From SIAQ01 sp964484265 (GTDB lineage: Bacteria > Planctomycetota > Planctomycetia > Gemmatales > Gemmataceae): 64,000 nucleotides of DNA. Each line of letters opens with the position of its first letter. Within the stretch, counting starts at the first letter, position 1. The notes under the pieces were generated by a model. It was not told the DNA's origin and did not search any database. It was given only the letters and a program-made list of their open reading frames with translations. The stretch lies in the NCBI GenBank assembly GCA_964484265.1, contig CAZAFH010000021.1:1-64000 (forward strand). The letters are read 5' to 3'. Below, piece after piece: positions 8,668 through 17,061 of this stretch. The position numbers and the translations under genes were made by a program.

Positions 8668-9764
8668 AAAACCAGCAGCCGAATACCAATGAGCTTGAGT
8701 TATCGCTTTTCGGGCCCGGAATCGGTGAGTGTGCGGTAATCCACCTTGGAAACGGCGAATGGATGGTAGTTGATTCGTGTCTGAACCTAAAAAGAGACCG
8801 GCCCGTTGCCATCGAGTATCTGAGCCACCTTGGTGTAGATATTGAATCCTCAGTCAAGCTGATCGTCGCTACGCATTGGCATGACGACCACATTCAGGGT
8901 ATGAGTCAAACATTGCGGGCTGCGTCAGGAGCAAAGTTCGCGTGTTCTGCCGCCCTTCTTACAGAAGAATTCCTCGCACTCGTTTCAAGCCCGAATCACC
9001 TCAATTTCGTTGCAAACACATCAGGATGTTCGGAGTTTGCCGACGTTCTTGATGTGCTTCGTCAGCGAAGTCCACTTGGAGAAAGGCAAGGGCCTGATTA
9101 TTGGGCCCACGAAGGGACGACGCTCTTTTCAGGCAAGACGTCCAATGTATTTGCTCTCAGTCCATCCGCCCAATCCGTTACCGATTCAAAAAGGCACTTT
9201 GCTTCTTTGCTGCCGAATCCCGAAACCCCCATTTGCGCCTTTCCTCGGCTTTCTCCGAATCGATTATCAGTCGCTCTTTTGATTGGCAGCCCTGAGATCA
9301 GCTTCCTTCTCGGAGGCGACCTCGAATCGGGTACGGATCAGGCAAGTGGATGGCACGGCGTGATAAGCTCGTCTGTGCGTCCCGTGTATCGGAGCTGCGC
9401 ATACAAAGTAGCTCACCATGGCTCCTCGAATGCTGAGCACGTCCCGATCTGGACAGACTTACTCGTTCCCAAGCCAATAGCGGCTATCGCTCCATATGCT
9501 CGAGGAAGATTGCCATTGCCTGCCAAAACTGACATCAAACGGATCCTAAAGCGAACGGATTTAGCCTATTGCACGAAATGGCCAATAACCGTAAAACCGC
9601 CACGGCGGCCATCTGTCGACGGAGTAATGTCTCGTATTACCCGCAATCGAAAAGCTGTTAGCCGGGTACCCGGGCACATTCGGATTCGGTCATCATTTTC
9701 TGGCGATGGAATTCCAAGCGTTGAACTATTTGATGGAGCGACCAAGCTTGGATCGCCGTCCTGA
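8664..9764 (+). CDS. Metallo-beta-lactamase-fold hydrolase, ComEC/Rec2-like
   Basis: A 366-residue protein with the metal-binding motif THWHDDHIQG (about 70-80), an acidic LLGGDLES block and a later YKVAHHGSSN block. That order (HxHxDH, then GD, then HHGS) is typical of the MBL domain of ComEC/Rec2 and its stand-alone relatives, which are usually assigned nuclease or phosphodiesterase activity. No transmembrane competence domain is present, so this is a soluble version. It is the third and only recognisable gene of the cassette; the first two may regulate or direct it. Confidence 0.85.
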   Translation: MKNQQPNTNELELSLFGPGIGECAVIHLGNGEWMVVDSCLNLKRDRPVAIEYLSHLGVDIESSVKLIVATHWHDDHIQGMSQTLRAASGAKFACSAALLTEEFLALVSSPNHLNFVANTSGCSEFADVLDVLRQRSPLGERQGPDYWAHEGTTLFSGKTSNVFALSPSAQSVTDSKRHFASLLPNPETPICAFPRLSPNRLSVALLIGSPEISFLLGGDLESGTDQASGWHGVISSSVRPVYRSCAYKVAHHGSSNAEHVPIWTDLLVPKPIAAIAPYARGRLPLPAKTDIKRILKRTDLAYCTKWPITVKPPRRPSVDGVMSRITRNRKAVSRVPGHIRIRSSFSGDGIPSVELFDGATKLGSPS

Positions 9765-9802
9765 TACCAAGAATATTCTGGTGTGTTCATTTCCTCATCG
9801 GC

Positions 9803-10936
9803 TCAATAATCCGCAATCGACCCGTCGCGCAACCTCCCGCGCGTCGGCCATTCGGGGCGGTGCGGGCGCTTTGCCAGTTCGGCGAGCACCATCTCGTCGA
9901 TTTCGACGCCCAGCCCTGGGCCTTGGGGCAGCGATGCGTTGCCGTTCTTGTCCACCGTCCAGCTTTTGCGGACCAGGCCTTTCGGCGTGATCTGTGGATA
10001 GTATTCGTGGATGACGAAGAACGGAACCGTCGCTGCCACGTGGAAGCTCGCGGCCACGCCCAATTCCGTCGTCACGCAGTGCGGCGCGATCGGCACGTGG
10101 AACGCCTCGGCGAGCGTGGCGATCTTTTTCATCTGCGAGATGCCGCCGCAGTGAGCGCAGTCGGGTTGAATGACGTCGATGCAGCGTTCCTGGAGATACG
10201 GGATGAACTCCCAGATGGTGCGGTCGCGTTCGCCGGTCGCCAGCGGGATGGTCGTCGCCGCCCGAATGCGTTTGAACACCTCGATATTGCCCGGCACGGC
10301 TACTTCTTCGATGAACGCGACATCAGTCGGATTGAGTGCGTTGGCGAGCTGAATCAGAAACGCGGGCGGGATCGCGCAATGGGCATCGAAGATCACCATG
10401 CCGTCCGGGCCAACGCGTTTGCGCTCGCCCTGGATGTAATTCACGAATCGCTGGATCTCGCCTGGGCTGCCCGACATCTCCGTCGGCCCGGCGCCGGGCT
10501 TCGTCGCTTTGGGCGACGGATAGACGCGGATGCGATCCCGGCTTGGCCCGCCAAGCAGCCGATAGACGGGCGTATTCCACAGCTTGCCGGTGATGTCCCA
10601 CAACGCCATGTCGATGCCGGCGATCGTGTGGACCATGAACGGTCCGCCGCGCATGTCGCGATGCGAGCGGAAAAGCTTCTGCCAAAGATGCTCGACGCGC
10701 GTCGGGTTTTCGCCGTCGAGAAGCTCGAAGAGCGACTGGGCCAAAGTAGCCGCGACGCGCGATTCGAGCTGATCGATCTCGCCCCAGCCGGTGATGCCGT
10801 GGTTCGTCTCGATTTTGATGAACGCCTTGGCGCCGATCGGCGTGGCCGTCAGCCGGGTGATGCGGATCGAAGACGAACGGTCGACAACCTGCGGAGCGGG
10901 ATTCTGAATCGCGGCAATCATCTCGTCGGCCAGCAT
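9803..10936 (-). CDS. Enolase-superfamily dehydratase-like protein, paralog without leader
   Basis: A 377-residue paralog of the product of 6077-7273. The two share long blocks such as VDRSSSIRITR, IETNHGITGWGEI and HTIAGIDMALWDI, and the same ending (RLRDGS.ADY). Metal and catalytic blocks are present (IFDAHCA, FIEEVA, TGERDRT, APHC). Unlike its sister it begins directly with a short MLADEMIAAIQNP and has no leader, so it should stay in the cytoplasm. GAGGAGG upstream supports the start at 10936. Confidence 0.87.
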   Translation of the reverse strand: MLADEMIAAIQNPAPQVVDRSSSIRITRLTATPIGAKAFIKIETNHGITGWGEIDQLESRVAATLAQSLFELLDGENPTRVEHLWQKLFRSHRDMRGGPFMVHTIAGIDMALWDITGKLWNTPVYRLLGGPSRDRIRVYPSPKATKPGAGPTEMSGSPGEIQRFVNYIQGERKRVGPDGMVIFDAHCAIPPAFLIQLANALNPTDVAFIEEVAVPGNIEVFKRIRAATTIPLATGERDRTIWEFIPYLQERCIDVIQPDCAHCGGISQMKKIATLAEAFHVPIAPHCVTTELGVAASFHVAATVPFFVIHEYYPQITPKGLVRKSWTVDKNGNASLPQGPGLGVEIDEMVLAELAKRPHRPEWPTRGRLRDGSIADY

Positions 10937-11052
10937 GGCGCAGCCTCCTCGGATGGGCGGTCAAATAGATTCGGTGCAATGACTATAGTGGATTCGCGTT
11001 CGAGGATCAAACGAAAAAAGCAGCGGAAGCGAAAATGCGAAAATAGAAACCG

Positions 11053-11114
11053 AAAAAAAAACGAGCCTGCTGGCTGCACGGACGGGGGTGGTCCGATAGA
11101 CAACCGACAGGCTC
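11053..11114 (-). terminator. Rho-independent terminator for the methyltransferase fusion gene
   Basis: Read on the minus strand, an outer stem GAGCCTG/CAGGCTC (11063-11069 with 11108-11114) encloses a smaller CGGAC/GTCCG stem and is followed by a run of nine T (11053-11061). It begins some 35 bases after the stop of the gene at 11148-11987. Confidence 0.65.
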
Positions 11115-11147
11115 AGGTACTCACGAGCACGTATTAGGCTGGCAGAT

Positions 11148-11987
11148 CTACTTGCCCTTCTTCACTTCTTTCTTCGCGCCCACGACCCAGAGGTGAAGCT
11201 CGTATTCATAGCTATCCTCGCCCTTGATGGTCACGGACTTCGTTGGCGCCCAGTCGCCGAGCATGAAGCGGTGCGAAACGATGCGAGCACCGGGTTTCAG
11301 CGTCTTCTGCAGCACTGGGCTGAGACGTTCGCCGAGGTCATCGCCGATGTAGAGAAGCACGACATTGGCATCGGAGAGGTCCTTGACGTTGAGAATATCG
11401 CCGACGCGAAGTTCGACTTTGTCGTCGAGTTTGGCTTCCTTGGCCTTCTTCTTGGCGATGGCGATCATCTTCGGATCGATGTCGATGCCTACGCCCTTCT
11501 TCGCGCCGAATTTCTTGATCGGAAGGATGAGCATGACGGCATCGCCGCAACCAAGATCGTAGACGATGTCGTCCTTGGAGATCTTGGCGAGTTCGCCCAT
11601 CTTGATAACGATGTCGTCGGGAGTCGGAACCCAGCGGACGACAATTTTGTCGGTCTTGGGATTCTTGACGGTGAGATCGACCTTGATGTTTTCGCCCGCC
11701 TTGACGATGACTTCCTTGTAGCGCGTGATCTTCGTGTAGTTGTTTGGCTCGATCAGGGCTTCGATTTTGAATTTTCCTTCCTTGCCTTTGTTCAGCACGG
11801 CCTTGTACTTGCGGGTTCCGCCTTCTCCGTCGATCGTTTTTCCATTGACCTTGACGATCGTCTCGGCCTGGCCGGCGGGCGGCACGATGATGGTGATTTC
11901 GGTGCTGGTCTTTTCCTGCGCGAGGTTAAACGCGGAAATCCCCAGAATCAACATGAAGCAAGCTGCAATGCGAGATGTAAATTTCAT
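11148..11987 (-). CDS. Secreted TIGR03000-like domain fused to a SAM-methyltransferase domain
   Basis: A 279-residue protein. Residues 1-23 form a signal peptide. Residues about 28-108 resemble the planctomycete TIGR03000 domain (TIIVPPAGQAETIVKVNGK, later KEVIVKAGENIKVDL). From about 118 a Rossmann methyltransferase follows: PTPDDIVIKMGELA, SAM motif DLGCGDA (144-150), then VGIDIDPKMI. The usual second glycine of GCGDG is replaced by alanine and the following residues differ from the usual GRI. A methyltransferase behind a signal peptide would lack cytoplasmic SAM, so catalysis is doubtful. Confidence 0.78.
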   Translation of the reverse strand: MKFTSRIAACFMLILGISAFNLAQEKTSTEITIIVPPAGQAETIVKVNGKTIDGEGGTRKYKAVLNKGKEGKFKIEALIEPNNYTKITRYKEVIVKAGENIKVDLTVKNPKTDKIVVRWVPTPDDIVIKMGELAKISKDDIVYDLGCGDAVMLILPIKKFGAKKGVGIDIDPKMIAIAKKKAKEAKLDDKVELRVGDILNVKDLSDANVVLLYIGDDLGERLSPVLQKTLKPGARIVSHRFMLGDWAPTKSVTIKGEDSYEYELHLWVVGAKKEVKKGK

Positions 11988-12622
11988 GGCCTGTCGGTTT
12001 GGAAAAGGTGTCAGTCAGCAAAGCCCGATTACGCACGGTCTTTTCGCCTAATGATCCATCGTATGAATGACGCCCGGCAAGGCCATGAAATTCATCCCTC
12101 CGGAAAGGTCCGGTGATTTTTTCGATCCGCTGGCGTGACGTCGGGATGCAGGAAACGGTTCTCCCCGTTGTTGTGTAAAAAAGCAACCTCACGCAAAGAC
12201 GCGAGGGACCTAGTGCAGCAAGCCGCAATCAAATACGCATCACGAAAGCTCGAAAGTACGAAATTACGAAAAAAACGAGGTAGGAAAAGTCACGGGCAGG
12301 AATCCGATCCCGCCATTCCTCCGCTTGTCTGGCCTTTTTTCGTGCATTTCGTTGTTTCGAGCTTTCGTGATCTGTATTGGGAAATCTTCGTCGTTCGCGA
12401 AGATTATTGTTCATAGCAACGCAAAGAAACCAGAAGAAATGGAAGAAAATGACATGTGTTAATTTCACTCTTCGCGTCTTTGCGCCTTTGCGTGAGCTTC
12501 TTCCACAAGTTTGGCGGAGAGCTCCGGAAACGTGATTGCCATTTTGCCTGGTTTTCGGTTATGATGATCTTGGAATACCCGGCTCCCCGCATGTCGCGCT
12601 GTTTGTTTTCGGAGTTCTATCG
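11988..12622. other. Intergenic region with nested inverted repeats
   Basis: A 635-base gap with no gene I can support. It holds two pairs of mutually inverted elements. One, near 12237-12265 and 12345-12372, is built on CACGAAAGCTCGAAA and its complement. The other, near 12188-12202 and 12470-12495, is built on CGCAAAGACGCGA and its complement. The two pairs nest inside each other, so the whole 12188-12495 stretch can fold back on itself. Confidence 0.5.
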
Positions 12623-15600
12623 ATGGCTGTTGTCAAGACGTTCAAACAACAATGTCCGACGTGCGACGCGATGGTCACCATCAAGGAAGCGATGGAGGGC
12701 AAGAAGGTCGAATGCCATAAGTGCAAGGACAAATTCATCGCGGAACGGCCCGATGACGAAGAAGAGGAAGTCCAGGTCAAGCCAAAAAAGGGCGCCAAGT
12801 CGGCTGCCGTAAGCGCCAAACCGATGCCTCCGAGCCGAAAGGGCAAACCGAGCAAAAAAAACGACGACGAGGACGAAGTCGAGGACATCGAAGAAATCGA
12901 AGAGATCGACGAAGACGAGGATGACGCGCCGCGAACCAAGTCGAAAAACAAGAATGCAGCCAAATCGTCATCGAAGAAATCGTCGCCAAAAGACGAGGAC
13001 GATGATGACACGCCCAAAAAGAAATCATCCAGCGCGGGCGGCAATCGGCTGACGATGGGCCTCGTCCTCGCAGGAGTTGGCGTCGTGATTCTCGTCATTG
13101 CCGCCATCTTTGTGATGCGCGGCGGGCGTACCTCGCCTGGCCCCGTCGCTCAGGGCGTCAATCCCGACGACGGTGACAAAAAGCCCGAAGTCAAACCGGG
13201 CGGCGAGGGCACGAAGAAAAAAATCATCATCGACAACAATCCAAAAACCAATGAAGTTTGGCCCAGGCCGCTCGACGCCAACGAAATCGCCCGGCTCACC
13301 AATCTGCTTCCCAATGACACCGAACACGTCTTTCACGTGTATTACGGCAATCTCTTTACGGGCAATAGTCCGCTGAAAGACGCCATATTCCACACGTCGG
13401 GTCCGCCGGACGAAAGACTCGATGACCGCACGCTTCGGCGAAAACTCGGCTTTGCCTTGCAATCCGTCGACGATGTTATCGTTGCGGAAAAATTCTCGCC
13501 TCCAAGCTGGAAGTACACAATCATCCATTTCAGCGAAGTGGTGAAGGACGAAGACATCCAAGACGCACTGAATCTCACGCCGGCCAAGACCGAAATCGAA
13601 GGCCAAAATTACTACACCATGCAGTCGGACGGCCATCCGTGGTTCGATCCGCTTTCGCGGATTCAGGTCGGCATCCCAGCCGCGCTGCGAGCGTTCGGCT
13701 CGCCGTCGAAGGGTTCGCTCGTCCGGCTGCACAATCCGCAAACGCTGATCGTCGGTGATGAAGCACCGGTAAAAGCGTTTCTGCGTGCCAAGGGTCAATT
13801 CCCGTTGCTGTCCGGCGCGAAGGTCCCGGCGAGCGCCTCGCGTGACGCCTCGTCCGGTAGGCCGAATTTCGTGAGCTTTTCCGATCTCGATCAGCTTCCG
13901 CCCGGCGGCGGCGCGGTTGGCGGTGGGACCACGCTCGCCACGCTCGACAATACCGTTTGGATCGGCACGGAAGGACCAAACAACGACCGCCTGCGCGTCG
14001 TCGTCTCGGCTGCGGGAAAAGTCGTCGTCGAAAGCACCAAAGGCGGCGGCGAGGGATTTATCGCCCTCACGCCCCCGGCAGCGGCCGGCGGTCTGCCCAC
14101 GATCACCGTCACCTGTCCCACGAGCGACACGACTTACGTCGGAACGGGAGACGTCGCCTCCAAATCGATCACCGGCAAAGGCATGAAAGCCGGCGAAAGC
14201 TGGACCTTCACTCTCAAGCTCGCTCAGCCCGATTCGCAGGAGCCTAAAGTCGAACCGAAAATGCCTCCCCAGGTTGACCCCTTGCCAGCACCCGCACGCG
14301 ATGAGAAGTACTCGACCATCAAGGCCGCCCTGCGAAAGACCCTCGATACGCTCGAAGCACGCTCGGCCGATGGCAAAGACAAGCTGCTCTTTAGCTCCGT
14401 CACCGACATGGATGCCAACCGCGTCGAAACGACCAATCCCGATTTTGCGAATCAGATCGTGCGTCGGCCTCGCCAATTCTGGGATGTCACGCAGATTTTA
14501 CCCGAATCGAAGCCGCGCATTCGCAACCTGGGAACCGTGCTCATCATGCGCGACACCTTGCGATATCAGCTGGTCAACGAGGTCACCTGTGCCCAAGAAC
14601 TCGACGCCAAGGAATTCGAGAAGGAGCTGCTCGAACGCGGCGCCGCGCAAGTCGCGCGCTTTATCCAGGCCGTCACCAGGCACGAAGTCCGTACGCCGCG
14701 CCCGCCTGAGGCCAAGCCCGCCGAGCCGATGGTTGGCGGATTAACGGCGGTTCAACCGCCCGAGGAGAAAAAGTCTGAAAGCGTCCTCTCGCAGATCTTG
14801 CTGGCGCAGCGTGAGAACGTCATCGAATTCCAGCTCGAACTCGTGCTCGACAGCCCGGCCCTGAAAGAGATTCAATCGCTTGCTTCGCTTGTATCCAGCA
14901 CGCTCCGCGCCGAGATGGATTGGCTTGCTCTGGGCAAGGGCCGACATACCCTCGGTCAGGCGGTGCGATTGCTCGGCGAAAAAGGCCTGAGCTCGCGGAA
15001 TGTCGAGCCAGGCCGATACCCGCCTGGAGCGTTTCCTCGGCCCGAAACAACGTCGCGAATCGACATGGAGCCGAAAAATCGCGTCAGCTTCATGGCTGGA
15101 CTGTTGCCTTACCTTGGCCATCAGAATTTGTTCAATCGCATTCAATTCAACCGATCGTGGCGGGATTCGAGCAATTGGTTCTCGGGAAACACGATCGTGC
15201 CGCAGTTCCTCGACCCGATGTATCCGGACACCAGCCGATTCGTTTCGTTCGGCGAGCTGCCGATGGAATTCGCCGCCACGCACTACGTCGGCATCGCCGG
15301 CGTCGGCATGGATGCGGCTTCGTTCAAGCGCAGCGACCCGGCGACATTCCTTCAGCGCGGCGTGCTGAGCTATGACGAGTCCGCGCCGCTCGACGAGGTC
15401 CGCCAGGGCCGAGGTCTCTCGAACACGATCCTGCTCATCCAGACTCCTCACGACGGACTCACGGGTGTTAGTCCCTGGATCGCCGGCGGCGGCGCGACGC
15501 TTCGCGGCGTGCCCGAGAAAAACTCGATTCTTCCGTTCGTCCTGACCACCGACAAGAACGGCAAGCCGATCCACAACAAGAACAAACGCGGCACGTTTGC

Positions 15601-15991
15601 TTTGATGACCGACGGCTCCGTTCGCTTCATCGATCAGAACGTCTCCGATGGGGTATTCAAGGCCATGTGCACGGTCAACGGACCGGCGCCAGTCGAATTC
15701 AACCTGAATCAGGATCCCAACACGCCAATGATCCCGGTGCCGGACAATCGCCCGGCGAAAAAGGAAGTGCCTGCCGAGAAAAAGGCGCCAGTTAAAACCG
15801 AACCGAAGAAGACCGAATCAGAGCCGAAAAAAACCGAGCCGCCGCAGAAAAAGGCAAGCCGGGACGAAATAGTTGTGCCTGGAGACGCCGTCGGCGCGGC
15901 AGTTTCTGCCGCTTGCGGCTTAGCGCTCAACGGGTACAAGCAGAGCGATCAACGGCAAGCGGATATTTCAGATCGAGCAGTTGTTTCTTGA
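12623..15991 (+). CDS. Zinc-ribbon/acidic-linker membrane protein with DUF1559-like C-terminal region
   Basis: A 1122-residue protein. A cytoplasmic zinc ribbon (C11, C14, C31, C34) is followed by a long charged low-complexity linker (about 43-135) and one membrane segment (about 144-166). The large outer part ends in a planctomycete DUF1559-like region: LGHQNLFNRIQFN, HYVGIAGVGMD, GRGLSNTILLIQTP and FALMTDGSVRFID. The start at 12623 has GGAG eight bases upstream. The last 30 or so residues come from an intergenic repeat. The batA-like gene begins 27 bases later, so it probably heads that operon. Function unknown. Confidence 0.82.
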   Translation: MAVVKTFKQQCPTCDAMVTIKEAMEGKKVECHKCKDKFIAERPDDEEEEVQVKPKKGAKSAAVSAKPMPPSRKGKPSKKNDDEDEVEDIEEIEEIDEDEDDAPRTKSKNKNAAKSSSKKSSPKDEDDDDTPKKKSSSAGGNRLTMGLVLAGVGVVILVIAAIFVMRGGRTSPGPVAQGVNPDDGDKKPEVKPGGEGTKKKIIIDNNPKTNEVWPRPLDANEIARLTNLLPNDTEHVFHVYYGNLFTGNSPLKDAIFHTSGPPDERLDDRTLRRKLGFALQSVDDVIVAEKFSPPSWKYTIIHFSEVVKDEDIQDALNLTPAKTEIEGQNYYTMQSDGHPWFDPLSRIQVGIPAALRAFGSPSKGSLVRLHNPQTLIVGDEAPVKAFLRAKGQFPLLSGAKVPASASRDASSGRPNFVSFSDLDQLPPGGGAVGGGTTLATLDNTVWIGTEGPNNDRLRVVVSAAGKVVVESTKGGGEGFIALTPPAAAGGLPTITVTCPTSDTTYVGTGDVASKSITGKGMKAGESWTFTLKLAQPDSQEPKVEPKMPPQVDPLPAPARDEKYSTIKAALRKTLDTLEARSADGKDKLLFSSVTDMDANRVETTNPDFANQIVRRPRQFWDVTQILPESKPRIRNLGTVLIMRDTLRYQLVNEVTCAQELDAKEFEKELLERGAAQVARFIQAVTRHEVRTPRPPEAKPAEPMVGGLTAVQPPEEKKSESVLSQILLAQRENVIEFQLELVLDSPALKEIQSLASLVSSTLRAEMDWLALGKGRHTLGQAVRLLGEKGLSSRNVEPGRYPPGAFPRPETTSRIDMEPKNRVSFMAGLLPYLGHQNLFNRIQFNRSWRDSSNWFSGNTIVPQFLDPMYPDTSRFVSFGELPMEFAATHYVGIAGVGMDAASFKRSDPATFLQRGVLSYDESAPLDEVRQGRGLSNTILLIQTPHDGLTGVSPWIAGGGATLRGVPEKNSILPFVLTTDKNGKPIHNKNKRGTFALMTDGSVRFIDQNVSDGVFKAMCTVNGPAPVEFNLNQDPNTPMIPVPDNRPAKKEVPAEKKAPVKTEPKKTESEPKKTEPPQKKASRDEIVVPGDAVGAAVSAACGLALNGYKQSDQRQADISDRAVVS
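15907..15991 (+). repeat. Intergenic-type repeat captured as the C-terminal coding end
   Basis: Bases 15907-15931 match one arm of the perfect hairpin at 21881-21940. Here the repeat lies inside the reading frame of the preceding protein and supplies its final residues (AACGLALNGY onwards). The right arm is decayed. Confidence 0.65.
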
Positions 15992-16018
15992 ACCTACAGC
16001 AGTCTACGGCAGCCTTCC

Positions 16019-17026
16019 ATGGTGCCTACCCTCACATATCCGCTGGCGCTCTTGCTCTTCGCACTTTTGCCGTGGATCGCGCGAAGGTGGCGCTTGCGTT
16101 CCACCGGTTCCTGGCGATTTTCGGATCGGCGTGCCTTGCCCGAGATGACAAGCAAACGGGCGATTTGGGCGTCGCGCGGTGGGTTGGCCCTGCGGTTGAC
16201 GGCGATCACGCTTGCGATCATCGCGCTGTCGGGCCCGCGCTGGCCAGACGAGTCCACGCGCCTGCCAACGGAAGGCATCGCCATTGCCATGCTCGTCGAT
16301 GTGTCGGTCAGCATGGCCGAGGAGGATTTCGTCTGGGAAGGCAAAACTGTGTCGCGCCTGGTTGGCGTGAAGAACGTCTTTCGTCTATTCGTCGAGGGCG
16401 GCACGACAACCGGCGGCGTGGAATTGCCAGGCCGGAGCAACGACCTTATCGCGCTCGTGACCTACGCGACCCACCCGGACACAGCAAGCCCGGCCACGCT
16501 TGACCACGCGGCTCTGCTGAAAATCCTCGACGCCCAGTTTCCGAAATCATCGGCGGGCGAGGGCACGACGAACCCAGGCGACGCCATCGTCTGGGCGCTG
16601 CACCTGTTGCGAAAGGCGCCGACCAAACGCAAAGTGATCGTCTATCTCACTGACGGCGAGGCCAACGAACGCGACAAGACTCGGCCACGCCAGGCTGCGC
16701 AACTCGCAGCAAACCTTGGCGTGCCGATCTACGCCATCGACGCTTCTCCTGAGCCGAAGAAAAAAGAAGATATCGCCGCGTTTGACCGATCGCGTGAAAT
16801 GATGGAAACGATCGCCAAGATGACCAGCGGCGGCTATCTCCGCGCCGCCAACGGTCCCGCGCTGGCCAAGGCGTACGCCGATATCGACAAGCTCGAACGC
16901 GCCAAGATCCTGAGCCTGCAATATCGGATGTACCATGAGACCTATTTCTGGTTCGCGCTCGCCGCATTGGGCTGTTGGCTTTCCGTGGTGATTCTGGAAG
17001 CAACAATCTGGCGGAAAACACCGTGA
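16019..17026 (+). CDS. batA: BatA-like von Willebrand factor A membrane protein
   Basis: A 335-residue protein: N-terminal membrane segment, basic stretch, second membrane segment (about 50-70), then a VWA domain with the metal-ion site DVSVSM near residue 98, and a C-terminal membrane anchor. This is the BatA (aerotolerance) layout. Bat proteins form an envelope complex linked to stress tolerance; the mechanism is not settled. The following genes match BatB/C, BatD and BatE in order. No MoxR ATPase or DUF58 gene is adjacent, which is unusual for a bat operon. Confidence 0.83.
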   Translation: MVPTLTYPLALLLFALLPWIARRWRLRSTGSWRFSDRRALPEMTSKRAIWASRGGLALRLTAITLAIIALSGPRWPDESTRLPTEGIAIAMLVDVSVSMAEEDFVWEGKTVSRLVGVKNVFRLFVEGGTTTGGVELPGRSNDLIALVTYATHPDTASPATLDHAALLKILDAQFPKSSAGEGTTNPGDAIVWALHLLRKAPTKRKVIVYLTDGEANERDKTRPRQAAQLAANLGVPIYAIDASPEPKKKEDIAAFDRSREMMETIAKMTSGGYLRAANGPALAKAYADIDKLERAKILSLQYRMYHETYFWFALAALGCWLSVVILEATIWRKTP

Positions 17027-17061
17027 TCGTTATCGGTGGCGCCGTGAAGGGGATTATGTCA

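Noticed and set aside
9860..11137. 425-codon plus-strand frame
   Set aside because: Antisense to the second enolase-superfamily gene, with runs of E, D, R and H typical of shadow frames.
13025..14476. 483-codon minus-strand frame
   Set aside because: Antisense to the zinc-ribbon/DUF1559-like gene, which has clear domains and a good start; the shadow has none.
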